Origin: Verrucomicrobiales bacterium
GTDB lineage: Bacteria > Verrucomicrobiota > Verrucomicrobiia > Verrucomicrobiales > DEV007
Assembly (NCBI GenBank): GCA_016795385.1
Contig: JAEUHI010000077.1
Coordinates: forward strand, 62,001-126,000
DNA length: 64,000 nt
Reading direction: 5' to 3'
Position 1 is the first letter of the stretch, and each line of letters opens with the position of its first letter. Made by a program: the position numbers and the translations under genes. Positions 1 through 7,994 of the stretch are shown in pieces. Below the pieces are notes generated by a model, which worked only from the letters and a program-made list of their open reading frames with translations, ran no database searches and was not told the origin of the DNA.

Positions 1-38
1 GCGACGAGGGTGGCGATGATGAGGAGTCTTCGCGTCAT
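1..38 (-). CDS. Start of a truncated gene with a signal peptide-like N-terminus
   Basis: Read on the minus strand, an ATG at 38 opens a frame that runs off the window edge. The twelve visible residues (MTRRLLIIATLV) have two arginines followed by a hydrophobic run, as in a Sec signal peptide or N-terminal membrane anchor. The gene follows the amidase lipoprotein on the same strand, about 90 bp downstream of its stop. Nothing can be said about function from so few residues. Confidence 0.4.
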   Translation of the reverse strand, partial: MTRRLLIIATLV

Positions 39-126
39 GATGGGCCGTCAGGCGATGGGTCTGGTCGTGTCGGGTAGGTTACGCAAACCGGCTCGAAACG
101 CAACCGGCGGCGGATGGCGCAATCTC

Positions 127-942
127 TCAACCAAGGCCGACGAATTCCGTCACCACGTTCCAGAAGCGCTGCACCATCTGCTTACGACGCTTCGCCTCTT
201 CTTCTTTCATGCGCTGTTCGCGCGTCGCTTCGTCGAAGGCGACGAGACGGTCGTAATGCCTCTGGATGCGGCCGACAAACCAGCGCCACGTCGTGCCGGG
301 CTGACCGTTTTCGAGGAGGAAATGGGGACAATCCTTGTTCGGCGGATTGTAGCCCTCGCGCGGCCAGTGATAGTGCGCGCGCACGTTCTCGATCGGGATC
401 TTGTGGTAATACATCAGCGAAGCGGCCAGCTTGGCGGTGCGCTCCATCGTCGCGAGTTGGTTGTTGCCCTGGTGCTCGCACATCTCGATGCCGATGGAAT
501 AGCGGTTTCCCGGACCATCGAAGTCGGCGTGCTCGCCACGCTCGCTCGTCGGGAGGTGTTGGATCACCGTATCCTGCTGCACCGTGAAGTGCCAGCAAAG
601 GTAACCGCAGACCCCGCCGCGGAGCGCTCCGCGGTTCAGAGCCTTCGCGTGGGCGTAGGCATCGCCGGTTGGATTCTGCGTGCTGTGGATCGTGATGTAT
701 TGAGGCGTCATCTCGCGGAAGAGACGACGGCCGTATTTGCCCTCGGGAATGAGGTCGACTTTCAGATTCAGCTCTTTCTGGGCGTCGCCCGGATTGAGAG
801 GAGTGTTCTGCACCGCCCCGAGCTCACGCTCCCAGAGTTGGCCCTTCGAGGAGGACGTGGTCTGGTTCGAGTTGCACGAGGCGAGGAGGAGCAAGGCCAC
901 GCCAAGCGCCACCGGAGGGAGGAAGGGAAGGACACGTTTCAT
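127..942 (-). CDS. N-acetylmuramoyl-L-alanine amidase (Amidase_2) lipoprotein
   Basis: A predicted zinc amidase that cleaves the MurNAc-L-Ala bond of peptidoglycan or muropeptides. The ATG at 942 gives a proper lipoprotein signal (basic MKRV, hydrophobic core, lipobox LLASC); an in-frame TTG at 966 would add eight residues in front and is less likely. The AmpD/T7-lysozyme-like core is visible: TIHST with the first zinc histidine, HFTVQQDT for the strand carrying the substrate, GIEMCEHQG, and a late HYHWPREG...DCP block with the second histidine and the cysteine ligand. The lipid anchor points to a periplasmic site of action, in wall remodelling or recycling rather than cytoplasmic AmpD. Family assignment is secure; the exact substrate is inference. 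Confidence 0.88.
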   Translation of the reverse strand: MKRVLPFLPPVALGVALLLLASCNSNQTTSSSKGQLWERELGAVQNTPLNPGDAQKELNLKVDLIPEGKYGRRLFREMTPQYITIHSTQNPTGDAYAHAKALNRGALRGGVCGYLCWHFTVQQDTVIQHLPTSERGEHADFDGPGNRYSIGIEMCEHQGNNQLATMERTAKLAASLMYYHKIPIENVRAHYHWPREGYNPPNKDCPHFLLENGQPGTTWRWFVGRIQRHYDRLVAFDEATREQRMKEEEAKRRKQMVQRFWNVVTEFVGLG

Positions 943-1091
943 GAAACCAGGAAATGGATTCGACAAATGCCCGACAATTTAAGGGACCGGGAATGGGTTC
1001 GCAAAATTAATTAAAGAAAATTTAAAAACTTCTTAGAATTGAGAATCAGCCAAACTTAATTGTCGGGAAAGGCGGGACGCCGCTTCTCCTT

Positions 1092-1472
1092 TTATCGTTC
1101 CAGGATCTCCACTTCGTAGCCGTCGGGATCGGTGACGAACGCCATCTTGATCTTTTTGCCCGAGGGAAACGCCTCGCGCCAGTCGGCGGGCCAGATGTCG
1201 ATCCCGGCTTTTTCGACGCGATCGCAATAGCTCATGATGTCTTCGACGCCGAGGGCGGTGTGCATGAGGTCCTCGGGGAATTTCACCTCGAAATCGGGCG
1301 AGTAACAGAGCTCGAGAAAGTGGTCGTTCCCGTCGAGCTCGAGAAAAGCAAGCTGGTTGCCGGCCGGAGACTTGTCGGTGCGGCGGGTCAGCTTGAAACC
1401 GAGGGTCTCGTAGAAGGCGATCGTCCGATCGAGATCGCTGACACGAATGCGGGTGTGGAGGAATTTGATCAT
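1092..1472 (-). CDS. Glyoxalase I / VOC-family protein
   Basis: A 126-residue vicinal-oxygen-chelate protein with the two beta-alpha-beta-beta-beta modules of lactoylglutathione lyase. The first opens with HTRIRV...FYETLGF, the second with MHTALGVED, and the chain ends in DPDGYEVEILER. Metal-ligand positions typical of glyoxalase I (H near the start, E in FLELC, H in MHTALG, E near the C-terminus) are all occupied. That suggests methylglyoxal detoxification, although VOC proteins vary widely in substrate. The ATG at 1472 begins at the conserved MIKFLHTRIRV; upstream in-frame codons give low-complexity sequence unlike the family and are excluded. Confidence 0.85.
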   Translation of the reverse strand: MIKFLHTRIRVSDLDRTIAFYETLGFKLTRRTDKSPAGNQLAFLELDGNDHFLELCYSPDFEVKFPEDLMHTALGVEDIMSYCDRVEKAGIDIWPADWREAFPSGKKIKMAFVTDPDGYEVEILER

Positions 1473-1567
1473 CGCAGAGAGTTGCCCTGTTTTCCGGAGG
1501 CGCGCAAGTGCCGGTTGGCGACCTTGGTGCCACGCAAGGGAGGTGACCGGAGTTCGACTCCCTCGGA

Positions 1568-2446
1568 TCAATTTTGTTCAGCCAGGGAAGCAGCGAGCGA
1601 TTTCGCGCCCTCCTCCCAGCCCGAGGCGTCGGCCGTGCCGAAAGCGGTCACCATTTTCCAAGTCCCCGCAAAGCCCGCCGGCACGGTGTCGTTGTCGAAG
1701 CACTTCAGGTAATACTTCCGGTAGGTGCCGGGCACGTTCCAGATCATCGAGACGTTCTGCGCGTTTTCCGGAGCTTCGAGCAGACGCGAGACCGCGTATT
1801 GCCCGCTCGCGGGTTCGCGCACCGCCACCCAATCGACCTTTTGGCGCACGTGAAACTTCCGCGCTTCCTCCGGAGTATCAAGGAAGGGGCCCGCGATCCG
1901 CTCGTCCGATTTCCCATCCGATCCCGCCAGATAGGCGTCCACCGTCGGCGTCCAGGCGTGCATGAAGTGGTAGACGAGCTTCAAGGGCACGGCCTTCTCG
2001 GTGCGCACCGTGGTCGTTTCGAAAAGCCGGCCGTCCCGGATCTCGATTTCGCATTGCAGCTCGAAATCGCGGATTACCGATCGGCGCACGAAGCGGAAGT
2101 GATCGCCTGACAGTTCCGCGGCCGGTTCGGCGAGTTCCTTTCCATCGAGGAAAAACGAGAGCGAGGTGAGCGGCTCGGGTTCGTTCTCGAGGTGTTGCGT
2201 GCCGATGAAGCCGATCTCCGGAAAAGAGAAGACCGTGCCATAGGCGCTCTTCTCCGTCGTCATCGGCGTGCCACGGTAGTCGATGCGGCCGGGCGTCCAT
2301 TGCGAGGACTGGCGCAGCATCAGGGTCACCTCGCCGCAGCGCACCGTGATCGAAGGCAGGTCGGGACCGAGATTGGGCTTGAAGGGCTCTTTTGCCGCCA
2401 GAAACGGCGCGGACGTGAGAAGGAGAAAAGAACAGAGCGCTTTCAT
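1568..2446 (-). CDS. Secreted protein of unknown function, coupled to the methyltransferase
   Basis: A 292-residue protein that begins with a clear Sec signal peptide (MKALCSFLLLTSAPFLAA) and continues as a mainly beta-type soluble domain. I recognise no family. The start is fixed by context: its ATG (2446-2444) overlaps the TGA of the upstream methyltransferase as ATGA, a classic translational-coupling arrangement. The open frame extends upstream through the methyltransferase gene, but that part reads as arginine-rich shadow sequence. Coupling suggests the exported protein and the cytoplasmic methyltransferase are made in fixed proportion, yet no shared pathway can be named. Confidence 0.78.
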   Translation of the reverse strand: MKALCSFLLLTSAPFLAAKEPFKPNLGPDLPSITVRCGEVTLMLRQSSQWTPGRIDYRGTPMTTEKSAYGTVFSFPEIGFIGTQHLENEPEPLTSLSFFLDGKELAEPAAELSGDHFRFVRRSVIRDFELQCEIEIRDGRLFETTTVRTEKAVPLKLVYHFMHAWTPTVDAYLAGSDGKSDERIAGPFLDTPEEARKFHVRQKVDWVAVREPASGQYAVSRLLEAPENAQNVSMIWNVPGTYRKYYLKCFDNDTVPAGFAGTWKMVTAFGTADASGWEEGAKSLAASLAEQN

Positions 2447-3456
2447 TTGATCCCAATCACCATCGAGTCCGGTCCCACGAGATGCTCGACCCTCGTCTCT
2501 TTGAAGCCGGCCTCTTGCATCCATTCCTGACAATCCGCCCCGGTGTAGTCGAAGCCGCCCGACGTCTCGACGAGCATGTTCAGGCTCATCATCAGGCCGA
2601 AGGCATTCTCCCGGCGCGCGTCGTCGATGATGGAATCGTAGACCACCACCGCACCGCCGGTCGGCACGGCTTCCCACGCGGCGCGGAGGAGGTGCTTCTT
2701 CTGATCGAGATCCCAATCGTGAAGGATGTGGCCGTAGAGCACGACGTCGGCTTTCGGCAGGGGATCGTTGAAAAAGCTGCCGCCGGTGAAGGTGAGGCGG
2801 TCGTTCAGTCCACTCTCCGCCACGTAATCTTCGAAGACGGGACCGACCTCGGGTAGGTCGAATCCGATGCCGCGCAGATGCGGATTCGCCAGCGCGATTT
2901 GCACGGCGAGGTCGCCTTGGGCGGTGCCGGCATCGACATAGGTCCGGTAGCGGTCCCACGGGAATTGGCGCGCGATCGCGAGATTGGCGCCACGGCTCAC
3001 GCCCGACATGGCGCGGAGGAATTCCTTCAAGCGCGCGGGATCGGCGTAGAGTTTCGCGAACATGTCCTCGCCGCTGCGGGCTTCGTTCTGCGGTTCGCCG
3101 GTGCGGAGGGCCGTCGTCAGGGCGCCCCAGAAGGGATAAAGACGGTGGTTCGCCATCTCGAGGATGCCGCCGATATAGGAGGGTTTGCGTTTGTCGAGAA
3201 AGAGCTCCGTCTCGGGCGTGTTGGCGTAGAGCCCGTTTTCATCCCGTGTTAAAAATCCCAGCGCCACGAGCGTGTCGAAAAAATCGCGTGCTCCCCGCGG
3301 ATGGAGTCCGAGACGGGCGGCGAGGGCATCGAGCGGTTCGGGATGACGGGCGAGTTCCGTGAAGACCTCCATTTCCACCGCACTGAGCAGCGTCTTGGCA
3401 GGCCAAAAGGCGAAACCGGTCTGGAGGATGCGTTCGGGCGAAGGAGGAGAGTCCAT
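2443..3456 (-). CDS. SAM-dependent O-methyltransferase (Methyltransf_2 type)
   Basis: A 337-residue class I methyltransferase of the plant-COMT/hydroxyneurosporene type. The N-terminal ~100 residues form the winged-helix dimerisation domain (helix-rich, LAARLGLHPRGARDFFDTL). The catalytic domain carries the SAM-binding loop YVDAGTAQGDLA, the acidic ribose-binding FDLPEV, and HILHDWD, whose histidine is the usual general base. The methyl acceptor is probably a phenolic or polyketide-like hydroxyl, but no biosynthetic cluster surrounds it. It is divergent from the toxin-antitoxin pair, with about 98 bp between starts, and its stop overlaps the start of the secreted protein downstream. Confidence 0.88.
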   Translation of the reverse strand: MDSPPSPERILQTGFAFWPAKTLLSAVEMEVFTELARHPEPLDALAARLGLHPRGARDFFDTLVALGFLTRDENGLYANTPETELFLDKRKPSYIGGILEMANHRLYPFWGALTTALRTGEPQNEARSGEDMFAKLYADPARLKEFLRAMSGVSRGANLAIARQFPWDRYRTYVDAGTAQGDLAVQIALANPHLRGIGFDLPEVGPVFEDYVAESGLNDRLTFTGGSFFNDPLPKADVVLYGHILHDWDLDQKKHLLRAAWEAVPTGGAVVVYDSIIDDARRENAFGLMMSLNMLVETSGGFDYTGADCQEWMQEAGFKETRVEHLVGPDSMVIGIK

Positions 3457-3513
3457 GTGCAGATTAGAGCGGAAGTCGGTTCCAGCGGCAAGGACGGGAT
3501 CAACGACGGAAAC

Positions 3514-3547
3514 TCTGACTAGACAGGTCAGAACGCGGGCGCTAGTC
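3514..3547. promoter_or_regulatory. Candidate operator in front of the toxin-antitoxin pair
   Basis: Two interlocked inverted repeats lie just upstream of the antitoxin ATG. TCTGAC (3514-3519) pairs with GTCAGA (3527-3532) across 7 bp, and GACTAG (3517-3522) pairs with CTAGTC (3542-3547). Phd/VapB antitoxins normally repress their own operon by binding such palindromes at the promoter. The site also lies in the leader of the divergent methyltransferase, so it could influence both. Position and symmetry are seen; regulatory use is inferred. Confidence 0.4.
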
Positions 3548-3554
3548 TTTCCTC

Positions 3555-3812
3555 ATGACCAAGAACAGGTGGCAGTTGCAGGAAGCGAAAAGCCGCTTCA
3601 GCGAGTTGGTCGAAAATGCCCTGAAACAAGGGGCGCAGACGGTGACCAAGCATGGAAGGCCGGCGGTCGTGGTTATCTCCGTGGAGGAGTATGAGCGATC
3701 CCGGGCTCCGCGGAAATCCCTCGTCGATGCGCTGCGCGCTTGTCCCGAGGATCTCACGGATTTGGTCGGCCGACGTCCGAAGCGGATGGCCAGAAAGGTG
3801 GATTTCGGCTGA
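3555..3812 (+). CDS. Type II antitoxin, Phd/YefM family
   Basis: An 85-residue antitoxin. The N-terminal half is a Phd/YefM DNA-binding fold: WQLQEAKSRFSELVENAL, then TVTKHGRPAVVVISVEEYE. The C-terminal third is basic and probably disordered until it wraps the toxin. The stop TGA (3810-3812) is immediately followed by the toxin ATG at 3813, so the two are one transcript with tight coupling. Antitoxins of this family neutralise the paired PIN ribonuclease and autorepress the operon. An inverted repeat upstream fits that role. Confidence 0.9.
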   Translation: MTKNRWQLQEAKSRFSELVENALKQGAQTVTKHGRPAVVVISVEEYERSRAPRKSLVDALRACPEDLTDLVGRRPKRMARKVDFG

Positions 3813-4232
3813 ATGCGGATGAAATACCTTTTGGACACGAATGTCATCTGCGAAGCCACGGCGCGTCAGCCCGATCCCGGCGTGGCGGCATGGGTCGATA
3901 CCCACTCCCGCGAATCGCTCCTTTCGTGCGTGACCCTGGGTGAGATTTGGAAAGGTTTGCACCGTTTGCCCGATGGCAAGCGGAAGCAGGGCCTCGCGAA
4001 GTGGGCGGAATCGCTTGAGGAGAATTTCGCCGAACAGATCCTGCCGCTCGATACCGTCACTTTGAAGGAATGGGGAAAACTCTGCGCCAGACACGAGGCC
4101 AAGGGGTTCAATCTGGATGTGTTGGACGGTCTCATCGCGGCGACCGCCATGGTGCATCAACTCATCGTGGTGACTCGGAACACCGCGGATTTCCCCCCGG
4201 AGGTGAAAACCTTCAATCCATGGGTCCACTGA
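3813..4232 (+). CDS. VapC-type PIN-domain toxin ribonuclease
   Basis: A 139-residue PIN nuclease. The acidic Mg2+-binding residues expected of VapC are all present: D8 in LLDTN, E44 in TLGEIW, D105 in LDVLDGLIAATA and D126 in TRNTADF. VapC toxins cut tRNA or rRNA when freed from their antitoxin. A second ATG at 3819 is possible, but the first directly abuts the antitoxin stop. The pairing of a Phd-like antitoxin with a PIN toxin is common. No toxin residues are missing, so the module looks functional. Confidence 0.9.
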   Translation: MRMKYLLDTNVICEATARQPDPGVAAWVDTHSRESLLSCVTLGEIWKGLHRLPDGKRKQGLAKWAESLEENFAEQILPLDTVTLKEWGKLCARHEAKGFNLDVLDGLIAATAMVHQLIVVTRNTADFPPEVKTFNPWVH

Positions 4233-4268
4233 TTCTCATCCGATCCGAAAGTCCTTCCCTGTGATCCC

Positions 4269-4970
4269 ATGAGATTTCTTCCCGCCGTCCTCCTCCTCCT
4301 TACCTCCCTCGCCACCGCGGCGGAGCCGTTCACTTTCTCCGAGACCTTCGATGCCCCCTTCGACGCCTCGCGTTTCACGACGCCGATTCCTAACAAGAAC
4401 ACCACGGTCCGTGACGGTGTGATGGTGACACAGGGCGAAAGCGGCGGCAAATACCCGCCCATGGTCTACCTGCCGGTTGCGGGTGCGGACCTCGGGATTT
4501 CCTTCCGCTACCGGCACACGGGCGAGGGCGGCTGGCTCTGGTTTTTCGTCGATGGCGACGACGGCTTCGGCAGCGTCGACCATCTCCTGCGGGTGAAGCT
4601 GCTGCGCCACGCGGTGGAGCTGCAGGTCGACGGTCACACGAAGGACCCGGCGCATCCCCTGCGCCAGAAGACGGGCCGGGAGGCGGATCCGGTGAGCGGC
4701 GCATGGCGCACGAACGAAATCCTTCCGGCGACGAAGCTCGACCTCTCCGGCACGGGGTGGCACGAGGTGAAGCTGGTCTTCTCCGGCGAGACGGTGAAGG
4801 TGAGCATCGATGATACGGCGTGGACGGAGACCCTTTCCCGGCCCGGCTTCCGCGAGCAGAAACGCAAGCTGCTCTGGATGCAGAACGCCGGGAAGGACAC
4901 GATCGATATCGACGGGATCCGCGTCCAAGAGAGGCCGTTGGAGCGATCCGCTGGCTTCGAGCCTCAGTGA
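4269..4970 (+). CDS. Secreted beta-sandwich (concanavalin/DUF1080-like) protein
   Basis: A 233-residue exported protein: signal peptide MRFLPAVLLLLTSLATAA, then a single all-beta domain. The pattern (FSETFDAPFDASRF, YRHTGEGGWLWFFVDGDDG, GTGWHEVKLVFSGETVKVSIDD, DTIDIDGIRV) is that of the laminin-G/3-keto-disaccharide-hydrolase-like sandwiches abundant in PVC bacteria. Such domains bind or process glycans. It sits 36 bp after the toxin gene and 75 bp before the arylsulfatase, in the same direction, so it may begin the sulfatase transcription unit and help handle sulfated polysaccharides. The exact family is uncertain. Confidence 0.8.
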   Translation: MRFLPAVLLLLTSLATAAEPFTFSETFDAPFDASRFTTPIPNKNTTVRDGVMVTQGESGGKYPPMVYLPVAGADLGISFRYRHTGEGGWLWFFVDGDDGFGSVDHLLRVKLLRHAVELQVDGHTKDPAHPLRQKTGREADPVSGAWRTNEILPATKLDLSGTGWHEVKLVFSGETVKVSIDDTAWTETLSRPGFREQKRKLLWMQNAGKDTIDIDGIRVQERPLERSAGFEPQ

Positions 4971-5045
4971 ACTTTTCGGAATATCGGGCGAATTTCATCG
5001 CCTTCACCGGGTGGGTCTGTTAGTTTCGTCGGGAACTTTCCGATC

Positions 5046-7403
5046 ATGAGCCATTCCCGGTTTCCCCGCCTTCGTCCCGTCGTTCTTCTGGCGAGTTGGA
5101 TCGTCACCTTTTCGACCTTGCTCCACGCCGCGGACCTCGATCGCACGATCCTGCCAATCCAACTGCCAAAGCCTGATCCGGTCACCACGCTCGATGTCCG
5201 CGAGGCGACGGTCCCGGCCCGTCACGAGGTGAAGGCCCCCGAGGGTGCGCCGAATGTGATGATCGTGCTGATCGACGACCTCGGCTTCGGGGCGACCTCC
5301 CCCTTCGGAGGGCCGATCCCGACACCGACGCTCGACCGGCTCGCAGGCGAAGGGCTGCGCTACACCCATTTCCACACCACCGCGCTCTGCTCCCCGACGC
5401 GGGCCGCGCTGAAGTCGGGACGCAACCACCACACCTGCAACATGGGTTTCATCACCGAAATGGCGACCGGCTTTCCCGGGGCCACCGGCGAGATCCCGGA
5501 CACGGTCGCCCCGCTCGCGGAGATGCTGCGGCTGAACGGCTACAGCACGGCGGCCTTCGGGAAATGGCATGAGACGGCGGCCTGGGAGACGAGCGTCTCG
5601 GGACCGCACGACCGCTGGCCCACGCGCCAAGGCTTTGACAAATTCTACGGCTTCATCGGCGGCGAGACGAACCAGTGGGCACCCTACCTGTTCGACGGCG
5701 TCGCGCCAGTCGAGCTGCCGCACGATCCCGACTACCATTTCATGGAGGACATGTCGGAGAAGGCGATCGCCTGGATCGAGTTCCAGAAGGCGATGACGCC
5801 CGACAAACCCTTCTTTGTCTACTTCGCGCCCGGGGCGGTCCACGCCCCACACCATGCGCCGAAGGATTGGATCGCGAAGTGGAAGGGCAAGTTCGACCAG
5901 GGCTGGGACAAGATCCGCGAGGAGACCCTCGCCCGCCAGATCGAGCAGGGGCTCGTGCCGGCCGGAACGCAGCTCGCGCCCAAACCCGAGGCGATCCAGG
6001 ACTGGGACAAACTCTCGGAGGATGAAAGGACCCTCTTCCGCCATCAGGTCGAGGTCTTCGCGGCCTTCCTCGACTACACCGACCATCATGTCGGACAGGT
6101 CGTCGAGGCCATCGAGAAGACCGGCGAACTGGACAACACCCTCATTTTCTACATCGCCGGCGACAATGGCACCAGCGGCGAAGGTGGTGCCTTCGGCATG
6201 TTCAACGAATACACTTACTTCAATGGCGTCCCCGAGAAGGTCGAGGACATGTTGAAGGTGATCGATGAATGGGGCGGCCCCCAGACCTATCCGCACATGG
6301 CCGCCGGCTGGTCGGTGGCGCTGAATTCGCCTTTCGGCTGGATGAAGCAGGTCGCCTCGGACTTCGGGGGCACCCGCAACGGCATGGTCGTGCATTGGCC
6401 GAAGCGCATCCAGGACAAGGGCGGCATCCGTTCCCAGTTCAGCCACGTCATCGACGTCGCTCCCACCATCCTCGAGGCGGCCGGACTGCCCGAACCCAAG
6501 GTCGTCAACGGCACTCCGCAACGCCCCATCGAGGGGACGAGCCTCGTCTACACCTTCGACGATGCCGATGCGAAGGAGCGCCACACCACCCAGTATTTCG
6601 AAATCGCGGGGAACCGCGCCATCTACCACGAGGGCTGGTTCGCGCGCACCATCCACAAGGCGCCGTGGGAGCCCAAGGGTCGCCATCCATTCTCTGAAGA
6701 CGTCTGGGAGCTTTACCACGTGAAGGAGGACTTCAGCCTGAGCAAGGACCTCGCCGCCGCGCAGCCCGACAAGCTGAAGGAACTGCAGGCCGCCTTCCTC
6801 GCCGAAGCGGAGAAGTACCAGGTGTTGCCCCTCGACGACCGCGTTTTCGAACGCGCCATCGCCGCGAACGTCGGGCGTCCCGATCTGATGCAGGGCCGCA
6901 CCTCGCTGACCCTCGCGGAGGGCATGACCGGGATGATGGAGAACGTCTTCCTCAGTGTGAAAAACCGTTCGAAGATCGTCACCGCCGAGATCGAGATCCC
7001 CGAGGGCGGCGGCAACGGCACCCTCATCGCGCAAGGGGGACGTTTCGGCGGTTGGTCGCTCTACCTGAAGGACGGCGTGCCCGGCTACGACTACAACTTC
7101 CTCGGACTGCAGCGCAGCTCCATCGTCGGGACAGAGAAGCTCCCCGCCGGAAAAGCCACGGTCCGCTTTGAATTCGATTACGCGGGTGGCGGGCCTGGCA
7201 AGGGCGGCACCGGCACGCTCTACGTGAACGACGCGAAGGTCGCCGAAGGTGAAATCGCCCATACCCAGGCCGCCATCTTCTCCGCCGACGAGACCGCCGA
7301 TGTCGGCATCGACCTCGGCACGCCCGTCGTGGAAACGATTGGCGCGGAAGATGCATCGCGCTTCAATGGAAGGATTCCGAAGCTGGTCGTCGAGGTGAAG
7401 TGA
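5046..7403 (+). CDS. Secreted arylsulfatase (large AtsA/AtsD-like)
   Basis: A 785-residue formylglycine-dependent sulfatase with an N-terminal signal sequence. Key residues: calcium-binding D77-D78 in MIVLIDDLGFG, the CxPxR maturation motif CSPTR with C115 (converted to formylglycine), a basic active-site run following it (SGRNHH), AFGKWHE with the catalytic lysine, and GDNGTSGEGG as the second metal site. The last ~150 residues form an extra beta-domain typical of the long arylsulfatases. It hydrolyses sulfate esters outside the cytoplasm. No formylglycine-generating enzyme lies in this window, so maturation must use a distant gene. The following membrane-protein gene is only 4-19 bp away. 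Confidence 0.93.
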   Translation: MSHSRFPRLRPVVLLASWIVTFSTLLHAADLDRTILPIQLPKPDPVTTLDVREATVPARHEVKAPEGAPNVMIVLIDDLGFGATSPFGGPIPTPTLDRLAGEGLRYTHFHTTALCSPTRAALKSGRNHHTCNMGFITEMATGFPGATGEIPDTVAPLAEMLRLNGYSTAAFGKWHETAAWETSVSGPHDRWPTRQGFDKFYGFIGGETNQWAPYLFDGVAPVELPHDPDYHFMEDMSEKAIAWIEFQKAMTPDKPFFVYFAPGAVHAPHHAPKDWIAKWKGKFDQGWDKIREETLARQIEQGLVPAGTQLAPKPEAIQDWDKLSEDERTLFRHQVEVFAAFLDYTDHHVGQVVEAIEKTGELDNTLIFYIAGDNGTSGEGGAFGMFNEYTYFNGVPEKVEDMLKVIDEWGGPQTYPHMAAGWSVALNSPFGWMKQVASDFGGTRNGMVVHWPKRIQDKGGIRSQFSHVIDVAPTILEAAGLPEPKVVNGTPQRPIEGTSLVYTFDDADAKERHTTQYFEIAGNRAIYHEGWFARTIHKAPWEPKGRHPFSEDVWELYHVKEDFSLSKDLAAAQPDKLKELQAAFLAEAEKYQVLPLDDRVFERAIAANVGRPDLMQGRTSLTLAEGMTGMMENVFLSVKNRSKIVTAEIEIPEGGGNGTLIAQGGRFGGWSLYLKDGVPGYDYNFLGLQRSSIVGTEKLPAGKATVRFEFDYAGGGPGKGGTGTLYVNDAKVAEGEIAHTQAAIFSADETADVGIDLGTPVVETIGAEDASRFNGRIPKLVVEVK

Positions 7404-7422
7404 GCGGGTGAGCGCCGCATCA

Positions 7423-7953
7423 ATGAGCTTGAAACACAAACTGGTCGAGGAGTTGAAGGAGGTGGGCCTGGTCACCGCCTACTTCGCCGTCGCCTTCGGC
7501 ATCCTCATGGTGTTGAAAGAACTCACCCTCGCCGAGTACGACATCACCTTCGCCGGCTTCTCCAAAGTGATGATCTCCGCGCTCATTCTCGCGAAGGTCG
7601 TTGTCATCCTGAAACACGTGAAGTTCGGTGAATGGATCGCGCGCCATCCGGCCTGGGTTTCCGTGATTACGAGGACCGTGCTCTATTCCATCGGAGTGCT
7701 CGTCGTGATGCTGCTTGAGAAATCCTTCGAGACACGCCACGAGGCCGGAGGCTTCGTCGCCGCGATGAAAGGCGTGCTCTGGCACAGCGAGATCCACCAC
7801 GTCTGGGTCTCGGCGATTTGTGCCACCTGTGCCATCCTCGTTTACAACGCCCTGTGGGCCATCAGCACCCACCTGGGCAAGGGCGGACTGTCGCGCGTCT
7901 TTTTCGAATCCCCGCAATGGCGCTGGGGCAAGCGAACCATCTCGCTCGATTGA
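7423..7953 (+). CDS. Four-helix integral membrane protein of unknown function
   Basis: A small inner-membrane protein with four hydrophobic segments: around VTAYFAVAFGILMVL, FSKVMISALILAKVVVIL, VSVITRTVLYSIGVLVVMLL and VWVSAICATCAILVYNALW. The termini are charged and probably cytoplasmic. The ATG at 7423 is preferred; a GTG at 7408 is in frame and would add five residues. No catalytic motif is visible. It lies between the sulfatase and the DUF1254 protein with gaps of at most about 40 bp, so it is almost certainly co-transcribed. It could be an accessory of either, but there is no direct evidence. Confidence 0.82.
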   Translation: MSLKHKLVEELKEVGLVTAYFAVAFGILMVLKELTLAEYDITFAGFSKVMISALILAKVVVILKHVKFGEWIARHPAWVSVITRTVLYSIGVLVVMLLEKSFETRHEAGGFVAAMKGVLWHSEIHHVWVSAICATCAILVYNALWAISTHLGKGGLSRVFFESPQWRWGKRTISLD

Positions 7954-7994
7954 AGGCAGCCGGCGTCGCCGCATCGATTTACCAACCGAGTCAT

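Noticed and set aside
1525..1571. tRNA-like 3' end (GAGTTCGACTCCC) near the glyoxalase start
   Set aside because: The T-stem has mismatches, and no matching acceptor or anticodon arm exists upstream.
5004..7475. Long antisense open frame (about 820 codons) over the sulfatase gene
   Set aside because: Low-complexity, Arg/Gly/Val-rich translation without motifs; it mirrors the codon pattern of the real gene in GC-rich DNA.
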